Assembly: GCF_003261175.1 (NCBI RefSeq)
Contig: NZ_QLNP01000047.1
Span: 1-62,224, forward strand
Source of the DNA: Arthrobacter globiformis
Lineage (GTDB): Bacteria > Actinomycetota > Actinomycetes > Actinomycetales > Micrococcaceae
Reading direction: 5' to 3'
DNA: 62,224 nucleotides
Shown here: positions 1-8,470 of the stretch, piece after piece
How the letters are laid out: each line of letters starts with the position of its first letter
How positions within the stretch are numbered: position 1 is the first letter of the stretch
Notes under the pieces: generated by a model
What the model saw: only the letters and a program-made list of their open reading frames with translations
Database searches by the model: none
Told to the model about the DNA's origin: nothing
Made by a program: the position numbers and the translations under genes

Positions 1-117
1 GCCGCGGAACTCAACCACCGGCCACGCAAACGACACGGCTACCGAACACCCGCAGAAGTCCTCGCCGAGCTAATCTCTAACCCATCAAATAAATCCGGTG
101 TTGCAGGCACCACTTGA
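1..117 (+). pseudogene. IS30-family transposase, C-terminal end (cut by window edge)
   Basis: The frame is open from base 1 to a TGA at 115-117 and reads as the extreme C-terminus of an IS30-family DDE transposase: it contains LNHRPRKRHGYRTPAEVL, the family's usual ending (N-x-RPRK-x-x-G-x-RTPAEVL). IS30 transposases cut and paste or circularise the element. Only 38 residues are inside the window, so it is unknown whether the rest is intact. The right inverted repeat overlaps the end of the frame. Confidence 0.8.
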
Positions 118-122
118 ATCCG
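97..122 (+). repeat. Probable right terminal inverted repeat of the IS30 element
   Basis: The stretch beginning GGTGTTGCAGGCACCACTTG and ending in AATCC resembles right ends of actinobacterial IS30 elements and overlaps the transposase stop codon, as is usual in the family. The left end and the target duplication lie outside the window, so the boundary is approximate. Confidence 0.5.
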
Positions 123-216
123 CCCGTCCCGAATCCCTAGCGATTAGAGACAGAACGTTCTCGGGGCACCGGGGCTCAATAGGGTGGTCTCCCGAGGAAA
201 CTCCGATCTCTATGTC

Positions 217-1101
217 TCAACCTGCCTGAGCAAGTCCGGCACGGGTGGGTGCCATTGCCAGCGCCGGCCATTGCAGCCTAGTAAGGGCTGCAGCTGTTTC
301 GCTTCCGGGTTCGGCCGTGTAAGTGAGGACGCGGTGGCCGGAATCGTCCGGCATGGTCAGGACCTCGAACCCCAGTTCCAGGGTGCCGAGCTGGGAGTGG
401 TTCAGCGTCTTGTTCCCTGACATGCAGTTCTCGACGGGATGTTCCGCCCACATCGTTGCAAACTCCGGACTCTTGAGGCTCAGTTCCCCGACAAGGGCTG
501 CAAGGTCTGTGTCGTCGGCGAACCGCCCGGAGAACAACCGCAGGGACGCCACGGCGCGCCGGGCCTCGGTGCGCCACTGCGGGTAGAGGGCGCGTGTGGC
601 TTGGTCCAGGAAGAGCATCCGGGTCATATTCGGGCGTTCGGAAGGCGTGTCCGGGGCGTCGAAGTCCAGATGGGCTGCCACGAGGCGGTGGCCGGCGTGG
701 TTCCAGGCAAGGACTTCTGTGCGTTTGCCCAGCACCACTGTGGGAACACCACCCATGGCATCGACCAGGCGCTTAGTTCCTGGCCGGACCTGATCCGGAC
801 TGCTCCGCGTGGTCTTGGTAGCACGGCGCTTGGCGCCGGAGAGGTCGGAGAGGTGTTTCCGTTCGACCTCGGTCATGGCAAGGGCGCGGGCCAAGGCGTC
901 GACGACGGCGTCGGAGGCGTTGACGTGCTGGCCCTGTTCGAGCCTGGCGTAATAGGTCACGCTCATGCCCGCGAGCATGGCCACTTCTTCCCGGCGCAGG
1001 CCGGGTACGCGGCGGGTGCCGTAGTCCATCAGTCCCACGTCCGCCGGGGTCAGGGCTGCGCGGCGTTTGCGCAGGAAGTCGCCCATCGCTGATTCGTTCA
1101 C
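217..1101 (-). CDS. XRE-family regulator with MmyB-like ligand domain
   Basis: A 294-residue cytoplasmic transcription factor. Residues about 8-75 form an XRE helix-turn-helix (RREEVAMLAGMSVTYYARLE, then DALARAL). Residues about 105-275 match the MmyB-type ligand-binding domain, with WNHAGHRL near its start and EHPV...G.K.L.H...G.LEL near its end. Family members bind DNA as dimers and often repress an adjacent gene. The start is a GTG just after GGGGAT; an ATG five codons in is the alternative. It is divergent from an MFS transporter remnant, with a 23-bp palindrome between them that is the obvious operator. With the neighbour broken, its target may now be lost or elsewhere. Confidence 0.85.
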   Translation of the reverse strand: MNESAMGDFLRKRRAALTPADVGLMDYGTRRVPGLRREEVAMLAGMSVTYYARLEQGQHVNASDAVVDALARALAMTEVERKHLSDLSGAKRRATKTTRSSPDQVRPGTKRLVDAMGGVPTVVLGKRTEVLAWNHAGHRLVAAHLDFDAPDTPSERPNMTRMLFLDQATRALYPQWRTEARRAVASLRLFSGRFADDTDLAALVGELSLKSPEFATMWAEHPVENCMSGNKTLNHSQLGTLELGFEVLTMPDDSGHRVLTYTAEPGSETAAALTRLQWPALAMAPTRAGLAQAG

Positions 1102-1133
1102 ATCCCCGAGTATTCACGATCAATCGGGAACCT

Positions 1134-1156
1134 GGGTAGCACTGCCAGTGCTACCC
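1134..1156. promoter_or_regulatory. Perfect palindrome, probable regulator operator
   Basis: Arms GGGTAGCACTG and CAGTGCTACCC surround a single C. The site lies between the divergent MmyB-type regulator (start 1101) and the MFS remnant (start 1242). Its dyad symmetry and position fit autoregulation by the dimeric regulator; binding is inferred. Confidence 0.6.
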
Positions 1157-1241
1157 ACAACACGGCGTAGCTGTTCCTGCCTGCCGTCGGCAGGGTGGAG
1201 GGGAACCCGCACCCACGTACGATGATTGGACACCTTCCGCA

Positions 1242-2236
1242 ATGACAGCCAACGACACCACACCCCTTCCTCAATTCACGGCCCCGGCGCAACCGCCGGC
1301 CCAAGATATTCCTGTCCGGATGACGACGCGGCAGCGGCTGGTCATGGTCCTGTTGCTGACGGCGAGTTTCACCCTCGCCGTGGACTTCTCCATCCTGAAC
1401 GTCGCGCTCCCCCGGATCGGGGCTGACGTTGGGTTCTCCCTGGAGCACCTGCAATGGATCGCCACGTCCTTCGCGCTGTGCGCGGCAGGTTTCACGCTGC
1501 TCTTCGGCCGGGTGGCTGACCTGTTCGGCCGTAAACGGCTCTTCATCGCCGGCATGGCGCTGCTCGGCATCGGCTCCCTGATCGGTGGGCTCGCCAACGA
1601 CCCGGGGCTGCTCCTCACCGCCCGGGTCGCCCAGGGCCTCGCCACCGCCGCCGTCACCCCGGCCGCGCTGTCACTGCTGACAACGTCTTTCCCGGAAGGG
1701 ACGCTGCGGACAAAGCACTGGGCCTGAACGGGTCGCTAATGGCTGCCGGGTTCACTGCCGGCGCGATCCTCGGCGGGCTGCTCACCGAACTTCTGTCGTG
1801 GCGGTGGGCATTCTTCATCAACATCCCGGTTGCCGTGGGCCGGTCGCCTGGCGCCGACGCGCTCGAGCGCGGCAGAACAGCCGCAGAGGGCACTCCGGAC
1901 ATACTCGAAGCGGTGATGGCGATCATCCGCCCCGTCGTGGAGTGCAACCGGATCCAAATAGACAACGGGCGCACCTACCTGCGCGAGATGGTCTTCGGCG
2001 ACCCCGAGGAGCCCCACCACCGCGACGCTCTTGCCCTCACCGTACAGACCGAGGCCGCAATCACTTCAGTGCTCCGGCAGGACCAGCGCATTCGCCCCAG
2101 CGAGGCAGCGACGCTGGCACGAATCGTCTCCGCGATCATGTTCCTCGCCATGGCAGCCCCCAACCACGTCGCCAGCACGGTCAACGACATCGTCCAGGAC
2201 ATCAGAAACCAGGTCCGCGTCCTGCTGCCGCGGTGA
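1242..2236 (+). pseudogene. MFS transporter head, frameshifted and joined to a TetR tail
   Basis: The first 150 or so codons read as the N-terminus of a 14-TM drug:H+ antiporter of the EmrB/QacA type (TLAVDFSILNVALPRIGADV, then LFGRVADLFGRKRLF). Near 1707-1710 one G appears to be lost: the frame ends at 1727, but the +1 frame continues as DKALGLNGSLMAAGFTAGAI and SWRWAFFINIPVAV, still MFS. After about 1845 the MFS match ends abruptly and the same frame becomes a TetR C-terminal ligand domain (ALTVQTEAAITSVLRQDQRI, then FLAMAAPNHVAS) to a TGA at 2234-2236. This suggests a deletion fusing two once-adjacent genes, followed by a frameshift. Neither protein can be functional as it stands. Confidence 0.75.
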
Positions 2237-2262
2237 CCGTCCGCCGGGAGCGCTCAACAGTG

Positions 2263-2904
2263 CTACTTCACGGGGCGGGTTACTGTCTTCTCTTTGCTGA
2301 GCACCGAGCCGGCCGTCCCGGAGATGGACGCAGTATCCGGGGAAAGGACTTTTTCAGTGCCGAGGGTGACCGTGCCGGCGGCAGAGACGGGCCGGGCCTT
2401 GGTCTTTTCTGACGATACAAAGCGGACGCCCTCGGAAAGGGATTTGGACTTCTCAGAAGTCTTGACCGCTTGAGCCGTAGCCCGGAAGGAAACGTCGGCG
2501 GTGACCTGGGAAACTACCGGGTTCTCGGCGTCGGCATAGTTCGTGAACTCCATGGACATCCTCAAACGCCCCTTAGACAACCCGTTCGGAAGCGCAAGGT
2601 TCAGCGTAGTCGCATCCCCGAACCCGTCTATCAGTGTCACGGCTGTGCAGGTGTTAATCTTGATGACAGACACGTAGCCTACCTTCTCGGGCGGAGCCGA
2701 TCCGCGGGCCGTGAAGACGCTGCCGAACACGCTGACGTTCGTCTGGATGCATCCATCCGTGCGGACAAATTCCGCGGTCACTCCCTCGCCTCTCATCTCG
2801 GTTTTCGTAGTAACGCGGTCCCCCGCGGTGCTCGGCCCGGCGCCGGCGAGTTGAACGACGAGAGTTCCGGCCAGGGCCAGTACTCCGAGTGCTGTCTTTT
2901 TCAT
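2263..2904 (-). CDS. Secreted protein of unknown function
   Basis: Start chosen at the ATG at 2904, which has a GGAGA Shine-Dalgarno; a longer frame begins at 2961 without one. The 213-residue product starts MKKTALGVLALAGTLVVQLA, a clear Sec signal peptide with cleavage after about ...GPSTAG. Two Cys residues in the mature part (DGCIQTN and INTCTAV) could form a disulfide. The C-terminal third is Lys/Ser/Thr-rich and low in complexity. I recognise no family. It is divergent from the first metallophosphoesterase and its leader RNA. Confidence 0.7.
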   Translation of the reverse strand: MKKTALGVLALAGTLVVQLAGAGPSTAGDRVTTKTEMRGEGVTAEFVRTDGCIQTNVSVFGSVFTARGSAPPEKVGYVSVIKINTCTAVTLIDGFGDATTLNLALPNGLSKGRLRMSMEFTNYADAENPVVSQVTADVSFRATAQAVKTSEKSKSLSEGVRFVSSEKTKARPVSAAGTVTLGTEKVLSPDTASISGTAGSVLSKEKTVTRPVK

Positions 2905-3015
2905 GGCGCCTGTCTCCTTCGTAGGCCGCGAGTCCGCAGGGTCATCGGATCGTATAAGCAAGAGGTTGGAAAAACAGTGGAACGGTCCGGACTCGAGCGA
3001 CCGGCGGCGCTTTGA

Positions 3016-3133
3016 TTCCCAAGGTGCTCCACGCTGATCCCAAGGACGCGGACTGACACTTCGTTTGGGACGGCGGTGGCCGCAGGTTCACCCTCCGGAT
3101 CTGGCTACCTAACCCCAGTCCACCGCCGGTCCC
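3016..3133 (+). ncRNA. Structured leader element, copy 1
   Basis: Upstream of the first phosphoesterase. A stem pairs GGGACGGCGGTGG (3067-3079) with CCACCGCCGGTCCC (3120-3133), one G bulged. The 40-nt interior holds a possible helix across CACCCTCCGG and a small hairpin CTGG/CCAG around CTACCTAAC. Further 5' is a shared block with a repeated CCCAAGG and CTCCA. Copies at 4249-4358 and 55199-55314 keep the interior while the stem arms change together, the mark of a folded RNA. The gene's GGAAGGAGG ribosome site lies about 30 nt downstream, so control of translation is possible. It matches no riboswitch class I know. Confidence 0.55.
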
Positions 3134-3176
3134 GCCAGGAGTGCACCCCGCACCCCGGGAAGGAGGCGCTCGCCCC

Positions 3177-4241
3177 ATGCGTCGCAATCGTGTTATCGCC
3201 GGAACGTCCGCCTTCCTCCTAGGCGTGACTGGCCTGTGGGCCGCGTCCCTCGCCATCGGTGGCGGGAATACCGCTGCGGAGGTGCCGCTACCAACTACTG
3301 GTACTACCTTCGTTGTGCCACCCCCACTGTCACCACGCAAGCCCAGGATTCCGGCGCCAGATGTCCGGATCGCCGCTGTGGGTGACATGAACGGCGTAAG
3401 GAACTTTGACGCTGATAGCCCGTCCGCTCTGAACGGTGCGGCGATCACCCGGCTCGTGCAGACGAACCAGATTGACGCGTTCCTGGGGCTCGGGGACTTC
3501 CAGTACGCCGTCCCGCACTGCGCTGACTACCTGAAGTACTGGACGCCGCTGTGGGGCGGCACCAAGCCCAAGCTGTACTGGGTGTCCGCCCCCAACCACG
3601 ACTGGCGACCAGGCCGTAACGAAGACCTCGACAACTTCATGAACGGCCAATGCCCCGGTGCCCCTGCGAAGGCTGCGATCAACCAGCAGCGCGGGTTCAT
3701 CGGGAACGGGGATCCGTACTCGAAGGACTTCGGGAACTGGCACTTCGTGTTCCTGTCGTCCGCGTTCTGGCAGTACGACCCCGAGCACGCTGAAGCACTG
3801 ACGACGTGGCTGGACGACAACCTCACTGCTGCCCAGGCGGCGGGCAAGTACCTTGCAGTGGTGTACCACGAACCGTATTTCACGTCGGACACGGCCGTAC
3901 ACGGGCGGGCCGATGACCACAAGCCATGGATCGACGTCATGTACAAGCACCGGGTCCGTCTGACCCTGTCGGGGTCACAGCACAACTATGAACGCTCTTG
4001 TCCGGTGAACAACGAGGACCAGTGCGTCAGTGACGGTATGACAGCGTTCCAGGTTTCCACGGGAGGCGTAACCCTCCGCCCCTTCACGAGCAGTCCGTCG
4101 TTTATCGTGAAGCGGTTCGACCAAACCCACGGGTTCCTTCGGATGACACTCAAGGATGACGGGTCTTTCAGCTGGAACTTCGTTCGCACGTCGGGCTCGG
4201 GCAAGGGCACGGACGCAGGAACGCGTCCGGCACCGGAGTAA
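3177..4241 (+). CDS. Secreted metallophosphoesterase, tandem copy 1
   Basis: Start at the ATG at 3177, preceded by GGAAGGAGG; an earlier in-frame ATG at 3141 lacks a ribosome site. The 354-residue product begins with an N-terminal hydrophobic signal or anchor (VIAGTSAFLLGVTGLWAASL). The rest is a calcineurin-like phosphoesterase domain: VGDMN (motif I), LGLGDFQY (motif II), SAPNHDW (the GNHD position, with Pro for Gly), VVYHEPYF (His) and SGSQHNYER (the GHxH position). Such enzymes hydrolyse phosphate esters with a two-metal centre. The substrate is unknown. It is over 80% identical by eye to the following gene, a clear tandem duplication. Four Cys are conserved in both copies. Confidence 0.85.
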   Translation: MRRNRVIAGTSAFLLGVTGLWAASLAIGGGNTAAEVPLPTTGTTFVVPPPLSPRKPRIPAPDVRIAAVGDMNGVRNFDADSPSALNGAAITRLVQTNQIDAFLGLGDFQYAVPHCADYLKYWTPLWGGTKPKLYWVSAPNHDWRPGRNEDLDNFMNGQCPGAPAKAAINQQRGFIGNGDPYSKDFGNWHFVFLSSAFWQYDPEHAEALTTWLDDNLTAAQAAGKYLAVVYHEPYFTSDTAVHGRADDHKPWIDVMYKHRVRLTLSGSQHNYERSCPVNNEDQCVSDGMTAFQVSTGGVTLRPFTSSPSFIVKRFDQTHGFLRMTLKDDGSFSWNFVRTSGSGKGTDAGTRPAPE

Positions 4242-4248
4242 TCTGCCG

Positions 4249-4358
4249 GCGCTCCATGCCTATTCCAAGGACGAGGACTGACAATTAGATTGGGATTGCG
4301 GTGGCCATGGGTGCGCCCTTCCGGATCTGGCTACCGAGCCCAGTCCGCCGTAAGTCCC
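4249..4358 (+). ncRNA. Structured leader element, copy 2
   Basis: Second copy, between the two phosphoesterase genes. Here the stem is GGGATTGCGGTGG (4292-4304) with CCGCCGTAAGTCCC (4345-4358). Compared with copy 1, several pairs differ on both sides (for example GGC becomes TGC opposite GTA), so pairing survives. The interior core CCGGATCTGGCTACC is unchanged. Since the surrounding genes were duplicated, similarity to copy 1 alone would be expected; the paired changes and the distant third copy argue for selection on structure. Confidence 0.55.
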
Positions 4359-4401
4359 GCGAGTAGCGCGCACCGTCCCCAGGAAGGAGGCCCTCGGCCC
4401 C

Positions 4402-5457
4402 ATGCGTCGCAGTCGTGTTATCGCTGGAACGTCTGCTGTTCTCCTTGGCGTTGCTGGCCTTTGGGCCGCGTCCCTCGCTATCGGCGGTGGGAACACCCCT
4501 GAGGAAGTGCCGCAACCAACTGCGACTTTCGCTGCCCCACGGCCACCGTCACCCAGCAGGCCCAGGGTCCCGGCACCCGATGTTCGGATCGCTGCTGTGG
4601 GTGACATGAATGGCGTCAGGAACGTTGACGCTGATAGCCCGTCCGGCCGGAACGGTGCTGCGATCACCCGGCTCGTGCAGAAGAACCAGATTGACGCGTT
4701 CCTGGGGCTCGGGGACTTCCAGTACGACACCGCGCACTGCGCTGACTACGTGAAGTACTGGACGCCGCTGTGGGGCGGCACCAAGCCCAAGTTGTACTGG
4801 GTGTCCGCCCCCAACCATGACTGGCAGCCAGGCCGCAATGAAGACCTCGACAACTTCATGAACGGCCAATGTCCGGGTGCCCCGGCGAAGGCTGCGATCA
4901 ACCGGCAGCGCGGGTTCATCGGGAACGGGGATCCGTACTCGAAGGACTTTGGCAACTGGCACTTCGTGTTCCTGTCGTCCGCGCAGTGGCGCTACGACCC
5001 CGCGCAGGCTGATGCGCTGACGAAGTGGCTGGATGACGACCTCGCTGCCGCCAGTGCGGAGGGCAAGTACCTGGCGGTCGTGTTTCACGACCCGTACTTC
5101 ACGTCCGACACCGACGCACACGGGCGCTCCACGGAGCTAAAACCGTGGATCGACGTGATGTACAAGCACCGAGTGCGTCTGACCCTGTCAGGGTCACAAC
5201 ACAACTACGAACGCTCATGTCCGGTGAACAACGAGGACCGGTGCGTCAGTGACGGGATGACAGCGTTCCAGGTGTCTACGGGAGGCATCGGCCTCCGCTC
5301 CTTCACGAGCGATCCTTCGTACATCGAAACGCGGTTTAGCGACACCCACGGGTTTCTGCGGATGACACTCAAGGATGACGGGTCTTTCAGCTGGAACTTC
5401 GTTCGCACGTCGGGCTTGAGTTCGGGCACGGATTCAGGAACGCGTCAGGCACCGTAG
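4402..5457 (+). CDS. Secreted metallophosphoesterase, tandem copy 2
   Basis: A 351-residue paralogue of the preceding gene with the same layout: hydrophobic N-terminal segment (residues 5-28), a Pro/Arg-rich linker, then the calcineurin-like domain with VGDMN, LGLGDFQY, APNHDW, VVFHDPYF and SGSQHNYER. The start at 4402 follows AGGAAGGAGG. The linker (EEVPQPTATFAAPRPPSPS) and residues 220-260 are the least conserved parts between the copies, while metal ligands are identical, so both are probably active. Each copy has its own leader element, so they are probably separately controlled at the RNA level even if co-transcribed. Confidence 0.85.
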   Translation: MRRSRVIAGTSAVLLGVAGLWAASLAIGGGNTPEEVPQPTATFAAPRPPSPSRPRVPAPDVRIAAVGDMNGVRNVDADSPSGRNGAAITRLVQKNQIDAFLGLGDFQYDTAHCADYVKYWTPLWGGTKPKLYWVSAPNHDWQPGRNEDLDNFMNGQCPGAPAKAAINRQRGFIGNGDPYSKDFGNWHFVFLSSAQWRYDPAQADALTKWLDDDLAAASAEGKYLAVVFHDPYFTSDTDAHGRSTELKPWIDVMYKHRVRLTLSGSQHNYERSCPVNNEDRCVSDGMTAFQVSTGGIGLRSFTSDPSYIETRFSDTHGFLRMTLKDDGSFSWNFVRTSGLSSGTDSGTRQAP

Positions 5458-5516
5458 CCCTTCGCCGACGGCTAGATCCGGATGGGCCTCCAGGTCGGTC
5501 CGGAATCAGTGGACAC

Positions 5517-6641
5517 CTAGGCGGGCGAGTGCACGGCCACGGACGCCCGCTCAACGGTGGGGCACGCGATCTTCAGCGCGGCGCCGCCGGGTGCCTCATC
5601 CAGGCCGAGGAGCAAGCGGACTCCGGCCGCCCCGAGCTCGTAGTGGGGCAGGGACACCGTGGACAGCGGGGGCCGGAGGTGGGCGGCGATGACTTCCTGG
5701 TTGTCGAAGCCGACGACGGCGATGTCGTCCGGGATGGATCGCCCGGCTTCCCGCAAACCGTCGTACAGCCCCATCGCCATGCGGTCGTTGTAGCAGTACA
5801 CGGCGGTGACATCGCGCTTGAGCAGCTCTTCCGTAGCACCGTATCCGCCTTCCTGGTTCGGATAGGCTTCCAGAACCAGGTGCGGGTCGAACGGAATTCC
5901 GGCTGCCTTCAGCGCTTCCTTGTACCCCTGGAGCCGTCCATCCCTGGCCGGGGCCGGGGTGGTGGCATTAATGAAGGCAATGCTCCGGTGGCCGCCGCGG
6001 AGCAGGATTTCCGTCGCGGACCGTCCGCCCTGCTCTTCATCCGGCACCACGGCACGGGCCGCGCCCGGCTCCGGGGAGAAGCAGTTGACCAGGACGAAGT
6101 CAGCCTCGCGGAGTGTTTCCGGGACGGCCGTGGACCGGTGGAACCACGTCGAGTACAGGATGCCGCGGACCTTGTATTCAAGCATCATGCCGATCGCGTC
6201 CTTTTCGAGGTCGCGGTTTCCCTCGGTGTTGGCGATCAGCAGTGCGTACCCGTGTTTCCACGCCTCGTCCTGCGCCCCGTGGATGATCTGGCCCGCGAAC
6301 GGGGTGGTGGCCACGCCATCAGCGACGAGTCCGATGAACTTCGAGGTGCCGCTGACCAGGGTCTGGGCCATGGCGTTGGGGCGGTAGCCGAGCCGCCGGA
6401 TCGCATCGTTGACACGCTGCCGCGTCTCTTCGGCGATGCGCGCGTTCTTCTTCTTGTTGATCACCAGGGATACCGTGGCGGTGGACACTCCGGCCGCTTC
6501 AGCCACTTCGCGGAGGGTCACGGGGTGGGCGCGCTCAGGTGCCCGCGGCACACGGGCCGAAGGCACCAGCCTGCCCGTGCTTTTCTCCTTTGAAACCATC
6601 TGCCCTCCGTCAGGAGTATATCCGCCTGCCATTGCCGTCAT
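5517..6641 (-). CDS. LacI-family repressor of the fructoside operon
   Basis: A 374-residue LacI-type regulator. The helix-turn-helix is at about residues 41-62 (VTLREVAEAAGVSTATVSLV) with hinge helix RRLGYRPNAMAQTL, followed by a periplasmic-binding-protein-like sensor domain (FIGLVADGV to the C-terminus). The annotated ATG overlaps the stop of the upstream permease (ATGA), which suggests coupled translation; ATG at 6599, just after GGAGGG, is an alternative start. As last gene of the GH32/ABC operon it very likely represses that operon through the two operators at 11309-11372, with the imported sugar as inducer (inference from position). Confidence 0.9.
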   Translation of the reverse strand: MTAMAGGYTPDGGQMVSKEKSTGRLVPSARVPRAPERAHPVTLREVAEAAGVSTATVSLVINKKKNARIAEETRQRVNDAIRRLGYRPNAMAQTLVSGTSKFIGLVADGVATTPFAGQIIHGAQDEAWKHGYALLIANTEGNRDLEKDAIGMMLEYKVRGILYSTWFHRSTAVPETLREADFVLVNCFSPEPGAARAVVPDEEQGGRSATEILLRGGHRSIAFINATTPAPARDGRLQGYKEALKAAGIPFDPHLVLEAYPNQEGGYGATEELLKRDVTAVYCYNDRMAMGLYDGLREAGRSIPDDIAVVGFDNQEVIAAHLRPPLSTVSLPHYELGAAGVRLLLGLDEAPGGAALKIACPTVERASVAVHSPA

Positions 6642-7543
6642 CCCTTGGTCGCCCCGCTCTCCAGGCCCTGGATCATGGCCTTGTTGAGGACCAGGAAAAC
6701 CAGCAGCAGCGGGGTGATGGTGACGCAGACGGCGGCAAACGTTGCGGTCCAGTCCACCTTGCCCATCGCTCCGATGTAGTTCTGCAGGCCCAGCGGAATG
6801 GTTTTCAGCTCCTCCGACAGGACGAACGTGTTGGCGAAGATGAAGTCATTCCAGATGAAGATGCTGTTGACCAGCACCACCGTCACCACGGTGTTCACGG
6901 ACAGCGGCAGCGTGATCAGCCCGAAGATCCGGTAGGGGCCGGCCCCGTCCAGGGAGGCCGCCTCGTAGGTTTCTCGCGGGATGTATTCGAAGAATGACGA
7001 GAACAGGTAGACGGACATCGGCAGGGAGAACCCCGCCAAGGGAATGATCATCGACTGGTACGTGTCGAGCAGGTTCACCGCGGAGTAGTCGATGAACAGC
7101 GGCACCAGGGCGATCTGGACGGGGACAATAATGCCGATCAGGAACAGCCCGCGGACGAGCTTGCTCAGGCGGAAGCCGAGGACCTGGATGGCGTAGGCGG
7201 CCATCATGCCCAGCAGCACGATCAGCACGTTCGCGCCCGTGGTGACGATGAAGCTGTTCAGGATGTTTTTTCCGAGGTCGCCGGTTTCGAAGGCCCGGGC
7301 GTAGTTCTCCAGGGTGAGGGCCTTGGGCAGGGCGAACGGGTCCCCGGTGGCGAAGTCGTGCTCACTGCGCAGGCTTGTCAGGAAAAGCCAGGCGAGCGGG
7401 TAAACCTGGACGACGACGATCAGTGCGATGAGCACCCGGGACAGGATCCGGAACAGGTCGGGTCGGCGTCGGCGCGCGGCCGGAGTTGGCGTGGCCGGCG
7501 GCGCCGGGGCGGCCGGTGCGGCTGGGGCTGTCTGGGTGATCAT
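6638..7543 (-). CDS. Carbohydrate ABC transporter permease, MalG type
   Basis: A 301-residue inner-membrane permease of the CUT1 family. After a Pro/Ala-rich cytoplasmic start (MITQTAPAAPAAPAPP) come six predicted TM segments; the EAA loop is EAASLDGAGPYRIFGLITLP, where the ATPase docks. The start at 7543 overlaps the stop of the partner permease (ATGA). No ATP-binding subunit is encoded here, as usual for CUT1 systems that share an MsiK-type ATPase elsewhere in the genome. The adjacent GH32 enzyme suggests the cargo is a fructoside oligosaccharide. Confidence 0.92.
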   Translation of the reverse strand: MITQTAPAAPAAPAPPATPTPAARRRRPDLFRILSRVLIALIVVVQVYPLAWLFLTSLRSEHDFATGDPFALPKALTLENYARAFETGDLGKNILNSFIVTTGANVLIVLLGMMAAYAIQVLGFRLSKLVRGLFLIGIIVPVQIALVPLFIDYSAVNLLDTYQSMIIPLAGFSLPMSVYLFSSFFEYIPRETYEAASLDGAGPYRIFGLITLPLSVNTVVTVVLVNSIFIWNDFIFANTFVLSEELKTIPLGLQNYIGAMGKVDWTATFAAVCVTITPLLLVFLVLNKAMIQGLESGATKG

Positions 7544-8421
7544 GACTCTGCCTTCCGCTTGAGCATGAAGAGGATGAGACCGACGGCAACCAGGCACTCG
7601 ATCACGATGAACACCGAGTTGGTGCTGGCGTAGCCGAAGTCGGTGCTGGTGAATGCTGTCTTGTACATGTAGGTGGTGAGGAGCTCCGAGGACTGGCCGG
7701 GGCCGCCGTTGGTCATGAGGTAGGGGATGTCGAAGCCGCGGAGCCCGTAGGTGGTGGCCATGATCGTGGTGGTGATCCACACCGGGCGGATGTGCGGGAA
7801 GCGGATCTTGGTGAACAGGGTCCAGCGGGAGGCCCCGTCGAGGACGGCAGCCTCCTCCAGTTCCTTCGGGACGGAGATCAGCGCCGCGTAGATGATCAGC
7901 ATGTACAGCCCGGTGAACCGCCATCCTTCGGGCGCGGAGACAGCCGCAAGGACCGTGTTGACGTCGGAGAGCCATGCGCGTTCCAGGCTGCCGAGACCGA
8001 TCCAGTCCAGGAGCTGGTTGAGCAGCCCCACGGGGTCGATGGAGTAGATGCGCACGAACAGGAACGCGATGGCAACCGTGGAGATGACGGCCGGCAGCAG
8101 GTAGAGGGTTTTGATGAGTTCGCGGCCGCGCCGCAGCGAGGTCAGCAGGCTGGCCACGACAAGGGCGCCGCCCAACTGCAGGACCAGGCAGATGGTGAGG
8201 TATCCGAGGGCATTGAAGAACGAGCGCCAGAAGACGTCGTCGGCGGTGAACATCCGGATGTAGTTGGCCAGTCCCACGAATTCCATGTCGCTGATGCCGT
8301 TCCAGGAGAAGAAGCTCAGGAACAGGGACTGGAGGATGGGGAACAGCACGGCTGCACCGTAGAGGAGCAGCGGCGGGAGCAGGAAGACCAGGACTGAGAG
8401 CCGGGACCGGTTGGGGAGCAT
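7540..8421 (-). CDS. Sugar ABC transporter permease, MalF type
   Basis: A 293-residue CUT1 permease, partner of the next gene. It begins MLPNRSRLSVLVFLLPPLLL, has six hydrophobic segments, and carries the EAA loop EEAAVLDGASRWTLFTKIRF. It forms the heterodimeric channel with the MalG-type protein and receives sugar from the lipoprotein encoded upstream. The gene lies 49 nt after the binding-protein gene in one operon; its own stop overlaps the next start, so stoichiometric production is likely. Confidence 0.92.
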   Translation of the reverse strand: MLPNRSRLSVLVFLLPPLLLYGAAVLFPILQSLFLSFFSWNGISDMEFVGLANYIRMFTADDVFWRSFFNALGYLTICLVLQLGGALVVASLLTSLRRGRELIKTLYLLPAVISTVAIAFLFVRIYSIDPVGLLNQLLDWIGLGSLERAWLSDVNTVLAAVSAPEGWRFTGLYMLIIYAALISVPKELEEAAVLDGASRWTLFTKIRFPHIRPVWITTTIMATTYGLRGFDIPYLMTNGGPGQSSELLTTYMYKTAFTSTDFGYASTNSVFIVIECLVAVGLILFMLKRKAES

Positions 8422-8470
8422 GGCGGGGCCTTTCGGGCGGGGGACGCTGGGCTCCCCCGCCGCTTAGGGG

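Noticed and set aside
3016-3133. Calling the leader element a c-di-AMP (ydaO) or c-di-GMP riboswitch
   Set aside because: Such riboswitches often precede secreted cell-wall proteins in actinobacteria, but the conserved blocks I know for them are not present.
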